Origin: Hybos culiciformis
Lineage: Eukaryota; Arthropoda; Insecta; Diptera; Hybotidae
Assembly: GCA_964007475.1 (NCBI GenBank)
Contig: OZ023273.1
Span: 111,275,812 to 111,339,811, forward strand
DNA: 64,000 nt
Reading direction: 5' to 3'
This document shows positions 58,568 to 64,000 of the stretch, in pieces. Within the stretch, counting starts at the first letter, position 1; each line of letters opens with the position of its first letter. A program made the translations under genes and the position numbers. The notes under the pieces are model-generated. The model worked only from the letters and a program-made list of their open reading frames with translations, was not told where the DNA came from and ran no database searches.

Positions 58568-61500
58568 TGTTTCGAGAATTATTAAATTCTACGTATTAAA
58601 TTCTACGTATTGAATCATACCCCAATTGGTGCCAAAAATTGTATGTTGATCTAACCCCAAATCAAAAAAGGATTATACAATAATATCTATAGATACTTTG
58701 GTTTAATCTGCAACATTCACTTAACATATGACAATTATTTTGATCAAGTAGGAATTTTCAGCATTATCAAAACATTATAATAATTAAAATATATGCTTTT
58801 GTTTGTTTGCTGACTTCGGAACAAAAATTCTTGAATGCCTAAAATAATAATATCTCTGTTATTGTAACAATATGTACTAATTGATAAGTTTTCTCCAGAT
58901 TCTTGTAAAACCTTATGTGAGAAATACATGAACTTACGCTGTAATAATTAAATATTGAAATATTCATTCAATGTTTCAAGCAATTTATTTATATGTACAT
59001 ACATAATATTCTTATTTATAAATTTCTTATTAATAAATTTTGTATATGCATATTGTAAGTGCAAGTATACTTTTGAACGTATATATTTCATATGAAATTT
59101 CAAATAAAATATATTTTATATAACTTGCATATAGTTAAAATATAATTAAGGCGATAAGGGTTATAATAATAAAGTAATTATTAAAGAGTTCGTTTTTTTA
59201 ATGAATATATAAATTTTTTTTTTTAATGATGAAATTCAGATTACAAAATATGTACGAGTACCTACATAAAAATAAATAGGAAATCAGTTAAATAGATCAG
59301 AATTCTTTAATATTAATTTCTTTTTTTAACAGAAAAATTGATAAAAGCGCATCTTATTCAACTGCATCAAGATATCTTTAACAGATTTTATATTTGAGAG
59401 AACAAAATATTTGATATCTGGATTAGTTTCTCGCCGAGTATAGATGTAGAATTGCTATAATTATTAAAATAAATCCTTACTGAGGTGTAAATAAAGTTAT
59501 TACGAAGGGTTAACTAGTTCAGTTTTAGTTTTTTACTACAGATTTCATAATAAGTTGAGCGCTATACTTTTATTTTTGCTTTCCAGATAAAGACCATAAA
59601 ATTTCTAGATTTTTATGTTATATAATAATGTTAAATTTAAATAATAAAATAGATGGAAATATAAAATATATATATAAGATAATTTTATGAGTATAGAATA
59701 ATCTAACAAAATAATAAAAATGTCATAAATAATCTTTTGTTTATTAAAAAAATGATTAGTTATAAAAGTTAAATTGGTATAAAAAATTTAAAATAAAGCC
59801 AACTTAATAGAGAAAATTAAAGTGGTTCCCGTAAAGTAAACATTGTTGCTCGAAGAAAACCTTGATTAAAACAATAACTCCTAAAAAAAAAGTTAACTCT
59901 AGAATGCTGAAAAATTACTTAAAACATATAACAATCAAATACTTCACTATACATATTATTAAAATAAAAAGGAAGAAATTACAAAATTTACATACATTTC
60001 TGGAAATAAAATTTTCATATAAATAAAATTCTGACAATATTCCTATCAAAATAAAAAAATAAAAATTGAAACAGATAAGAAAGAAAGAAAAAAAAAGTTA
60101 TAAGAGTCCATCAATTTCAGTTGGCTTCATCGTTATTTTTCTCTGCTCACAAAATAAATATTTGAAAAAAAAAAAATAAAATAAAATTATTTTATTATTT
60201 CAATTACCAATTGAACTGAAAAACCAATTTATCAATTTCATTAATATTCCATTGAGAATGAGAAGTGGGATAATAACATTTTTTTTTTTATATAATTTTA
60301 TTTAAATTGAATAAAAAATATGTATATATATAATATATATATTTATATATATTATTTTTATAGATACTTTGCCAAAATAACAATTTTTATATACGAAAGA
60401 AATTGAATTCAATATACGAAATTATATGTGTATTATGTTAATCAATTAATAAATTTTTAATATCCATAGAGACATATAATATATAAAATAGAAGGACGAC
60501 CAATCATAATATTTTATATACGTATATCTTGGAAAATTACAGGATAAAAGGGATTTATAACTAATTGAGTAACAGAGAAATAAATTGAAATCAATATAGA
60601 GAATTTTAATTTGGATAAATTTTTTAATTTAATATGATTAAGTACTTCATATATGTCGGAATGAAGCTTATTGAACAATTGATTTATTTTTTAACATCCC
60701 TGGATTCTTTTTTTAGATTCGTGCCCTATATAAACTTATTATAAAGAAATACACGAGTACAAATGTTTTAAAAAGACCTTTTATTGAAATTTCTTCGAAT
60801 AGAAGAAAACTTAGAATAGAATGATCATTCATTCTTGAACAGAAGCTTATAAGTATAGCTTTCGGCAAATTGATGTATGTATCATGTGAAGGATGTTGAC
60901 TCTTATGATTTGTAATATTCTAAAATTAAATTTAGATCATCTATCTAAGATATACATTCTCACTAGATCTCCCTAGATAGTTTCTTATTCGTATATATTC
61001 ACATTGATCAACAAATATCAAGGCCTAATCAGTTTGTAGTATGTATTATTATTAGCTATGCTTTGACACTAGTTTAACTTTGCTGGATCTTTTTTAATAA
61101 AATCCTCTTTTAACCTTTTTTTTTTAACATGAAATTTTTTTTAAATTTTATTAATATTATTCCTCCTGGTTTTTTGTTTTTTTTTTTAATTTTATTAAAA
61201 TCTCTTCTATACATATAGGGCAAATTATATAAATGTTGAAATTATACATTAATCTTTTGCCGTTGAATAAAATCAAAAAAAAAAATAATAAAAAAAAATA
61301 GAAAAGTTGGTACCTAGCTGGAAGAAAATTTTTCACTAGTAAAATATAATTTAGTTTATTTTTTCTTTGCTAATTTGAATAAATCCACAATTTACTTGAA
61401 AGGAATATTGTGACCTTTTAAGTGCTTTTAAGAGTAAGAAAAAAGTAAAAATATTTTGAAAGTTTTAACAGTTTTGATCCTTAAGGCATTTTTTATGCAA

Positions 61501-62343
61501 AAATGAAGCGGTTCCACCCTCACCATTATAAAAAAAATATGAAAAATTTTGTAAGTTATCATAATTTAAAAAAAAAACAAAAAACTTATGTTTGAGAAAT
61601 TATTGTGGCTATATAGTTCTATGATGTTCATTATTATTTGAACCGTCGAAAATGTTGTTTGTGAAAACACATTTTAGTGTCATGTTATTTATTTTAGAAA
61701 ACTTGTAAGACCCAAAAAACTTTTCTATTGACGATTTTGTACGTTCAGAGTAAGCCTAAAAACAAATTTTGAAAATTTTTTTAATAGCCCTAAATAGATT
61801 TAAATAAAATGAAACAAATCGGGTGTTTTGAAAAGTTTAGTTTTATTAGGTAGCATACTCTTATTTCCAAAATTTTTACGATTTAAATACTTAAGTTGTT
61901 GAATTGCACGTATTCTCCTCGCTTACCAATGTTGACCATTGTACCCAATATACCAAGGAATCCAAGAAATCTTCCTTCAGAAAATCCTAATTAGTTAAGC
62001 TTATTTTTCAATTTTGACCACTTTCATATGAAAAATGTGTGAATTTCCAACAATTTTCATTTGAAATTTCCATGGAGATCCATTTGGATTTCCTAGTGAA
62101 ATTGTCAATTGGGATATAAAGAATCGAAAAATAAATTGGCTCAATATGACATCAAAAGATTTGTTTGTTTGATTTGAGGGTTGATTCGAGGTTTGATTCG
62201 AGAGATGATTTCATTCGATTCTATTCTCATATAAATTTACACAAGTTGACTTTTTTTTATGATTTTAATTCGTTAAACTTTCCTTGAATGGCTATGCAAA
62301 TAATACAGTTCAAAAATTTTCAACTATGATAAATTTGGGATTG
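58568..62343. other. AT-rich intergenic stretch, weak exon candidate near its end
   Basis: A 14-bp direct repeat (ATTAAATTCTACGT, twice) lies at 58578-58606. A coding-like minus-strand patch at 61870-61986 is discussed in the findings. Otherwise AT-rich with homopolymers. Confidence 0.4.
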
Positions 62344-62346
62344 TTA

Positions 62347-62816
62347 TGCCATGGACAAACTGCACTCGAAAAACATGTTCTTGAGCACAAAAACATGTTA
62401 TTAAAATCGACCGAACAGACTACCTTAATGTGTTTCACAAAACAGATAAACATCTGTTTTTTTTTCTCGAGTTTCAAAACAAAAGTAAACAATACAATAT
62501 ACCTACAAATTCAATTCAAATTCAAAATAAAAAACAATAACAAACTTTTTTTTCATTTGTTTACAAATAAATACGACATAAAATTGTCAAAGTCAACGTC
62601 AAAAATGATACCCCAGTGAACATTAATGGCTCCACATATTGCCTCACGAAATATTTGTAAAAATTACTCAACCCATCCTTTAATAACAACATGTTTTCGT
62701 AAGAACATGTTCTTGTTCTTGTTTTTATTAATTACTATGGGAAAACTACTTTAAAAACATAAAATTAACATGTTCTTGATCAAGAACATGTTAATCGTGT
62801 CAGTTTGTCCAAGGCA
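62347..62816. mobile_element. TTA-flanked MITE with ACATGTTCTTG repeats
   Basis: 470 bp with terminal repeats TGCCATGGACAAACTG and, reversed from the right, TGCCTTGGACAAACTG; TTA flanks both sides (62344-62346, 62817-62819), suggesting a PIF/Harbinger-type element. The motif AACATGTTCTTG or its complement occurs at least five times near the ends, including a perfect AACATGTTCTTGATCAAG palindrome near 62769-62792. No transposase; the open frame at 62284-62619 crosses the left boundary and has no motif. Confidence 0.8.
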
Positions 62817-62819
62817 TTA

Positions 62820-64000
62820 GGAGTGCGTAAATGACGGTTGACTGTCAAGCCAGTATTATAAAGTTGTTAGTTTATAAAATCAGCTTTTGAAGTGAAACTT
62901 CTTTAGAGGCTTTGTGATTGAGAGTGAAAAAAATATAAGTGTCAAAAACAGAACAATTATTGTCAAAAAATAAAACAAAATTCAAACGATTATTGTCAAA
63001 ATTCAAACGATTATTGTCAAAAAAAAAGGCAAAAAAAAAAGAAAAAAGAAAAAATTTATGTGTCAGCTGATGATAAAACCGACAGCCGCTAGCAACTTAA
63101 TGAAGCTTATCAGCGCAATAACCTACTCTATATTAGCTCAGAATTAAAGTCGAAAATACTATTTTTTTTTTTCGATTGAAGGGAAATATAATTTATTTTA
63201 AATTATTGAATAACAAATATTTCATTTATTAATTATTAGTGCTAATTTTCAAAAAGTTTTTGGAATACAAATATGTATTCTGAATAAAAATGTTCCAATG
63301 CACCTATTTTGTAGATAATTTATTTATGATATTAATTTTTCTTAGTGTAATTTGTAGTTTGTTGGTGTAATTTATTTTTGACATTAAATTACACTAATAA
63401 AATGCAGGAGGAATATTTTTTTACAATTCCTTTTCAGAAGAAGTACTAATAAACATGAAATTTTTCAGGCATATTTGCAAAAGTTATTTTAGGTTAAACT
63501 TTTCGGGCAACAAAAAGAAAACATGATTTAAGCCACGCTGCTGTTTTTTCATACATTATTGTCGCTAATAGCCGGAATTGTGTTTACAGCTTAAAATATA
63601 GTAGAAATCATCTGCAATCAGTGTTGCCATAAATCTAGCCATTTTGAAATAATTTTATGCCAGTAAACTTTTTGAGCTTAAAAAGTATTTTAGAATTTTT
63701 AAATGCTTTTATCTCTAATATGGTGTTCGCATTAGGAGAATATTTGTGGAATATGCTGTTTTCCGGAATATTTCAGGAAAATGAACTGGATTTTTCATAT
63801 AAAAATATATTCCGGAATATGTATATTCCACTTTCATATTCTAGTTTGTCAGAGTTAAAATTCTATATTTATAGTTACTTTCACTCACTTTTTGAAATTT
63901 TGTTATAGTTGGCAACAATTTTTTTTGTCAAATTCGAGTCAAAATAAAAAAAAAAAAAACAAAATAAAATTGATAAAAAGTGAGATAAAAAGTCAAAATT
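62820..64000. other. AT-rich edge of the window, minor repeats
   Basis: ATTCAAACGATTATTGTCAA is repeated around 62981-63020. A GC-richer patch at 63058-63147 holds a 29-codon frame (MCQLMIKPTAASNLM...). GTGTTGCCA at 63620-63628 and TGGCAACA at 63911-63918 could be the ends of a small inverted-repeat element, but only about eight bases match. Nothing firm. Confidence 0.35.

Noticed and set aside
63620..63918. Small inverted-repeat element with GTTGCCA ends
   Set aside because: Only about eight bases pair and no target duplication is visible.

Overview
This window is very AT-rich eukaryotic DNA, roughly 75-80% A+T by eye. It has no bacterial gene organisation, long stretches without coding signal, and a dense, layered set of transposable elements. 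The mix of Helitrons, hAT relics with 8-bp target duplications, a LINE, tRNA-derived SINEs and many short inverted-repeat elements, plus a defensin-like peptide gene, fits an arthropod, most likely an insect. I cannot name the species.

Host genes are few and small. The best is a two-exon gene on the minus strand at 17147-17721. It encodes a 61-residue secreted peptide with a signal peptide and six cysteines in the CSalpha-beta (defensin-type) arrangement, with GT-AG splice sites and matching intron phase. About 2.6 kb away on the plus strand (14414-14551) lies a second, frame-disrupted exon with another six-cysteine CSalpha-beta core, a good splice acceptor and a downstream AATAAA. The pair is convergent, and TE insertions surround both. 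This looks like a small antimicrobial or defensin-like locus being broken up by transposons. A few other orphan exon-like pieces (28.5, 29.4, 32.6 and 61.9 kb) are listed at low confidence.

Layout: 0.7-1.4 kb, a compound inverted-repeat element. 6.0-6.4 kb, a TA-flanked MITE. 12.0-14.4 kb, a minus-strand Helitron with an internal minisatellite and a nested 257-bp MITE. 14.4-17.7 kb, CSalpha-beta exons, a SINE, MITEs and a hAT relic. 18.4-21.4 kb, a TTA-flanked MITE, SINEs, 111-bp tandem repeats, palindromic ATTTCATTACA-type repeats and a second Helitron. 21.7-26.6 kb, LINE and hAT fragments, a SINE-bearing inverted-repeat element and a TTAA-flanked MITE. 30.7-31.2 and 33.7-35.4 kb, two complete-looking Helitrons. 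36.4-37.05 kb, a GC-rich foldback element with a 9-bp target duplication. 41.3-41.8 kb, a second copy of the MITE next to the peptide gene. 44.3-46.5 kb, a 5'-truncated LINE with an intact reverse-transcriptase frame. 50.36-50.68 kb, a near-perfect 140-bp-armed hairpin. 55.6-56.5, 57.9-58.6 and 62.3-62.8 kb, three further DNA elements, each with a clear target-site duplication.

Family assignments of DNA elements rest on terminal repeats and target duplications read directly from the sequence. Only the LINE and three hAT relics keep recognisable protein motifs. Everything between the listed elements is AT-rich sequence in which I see no supported gene.
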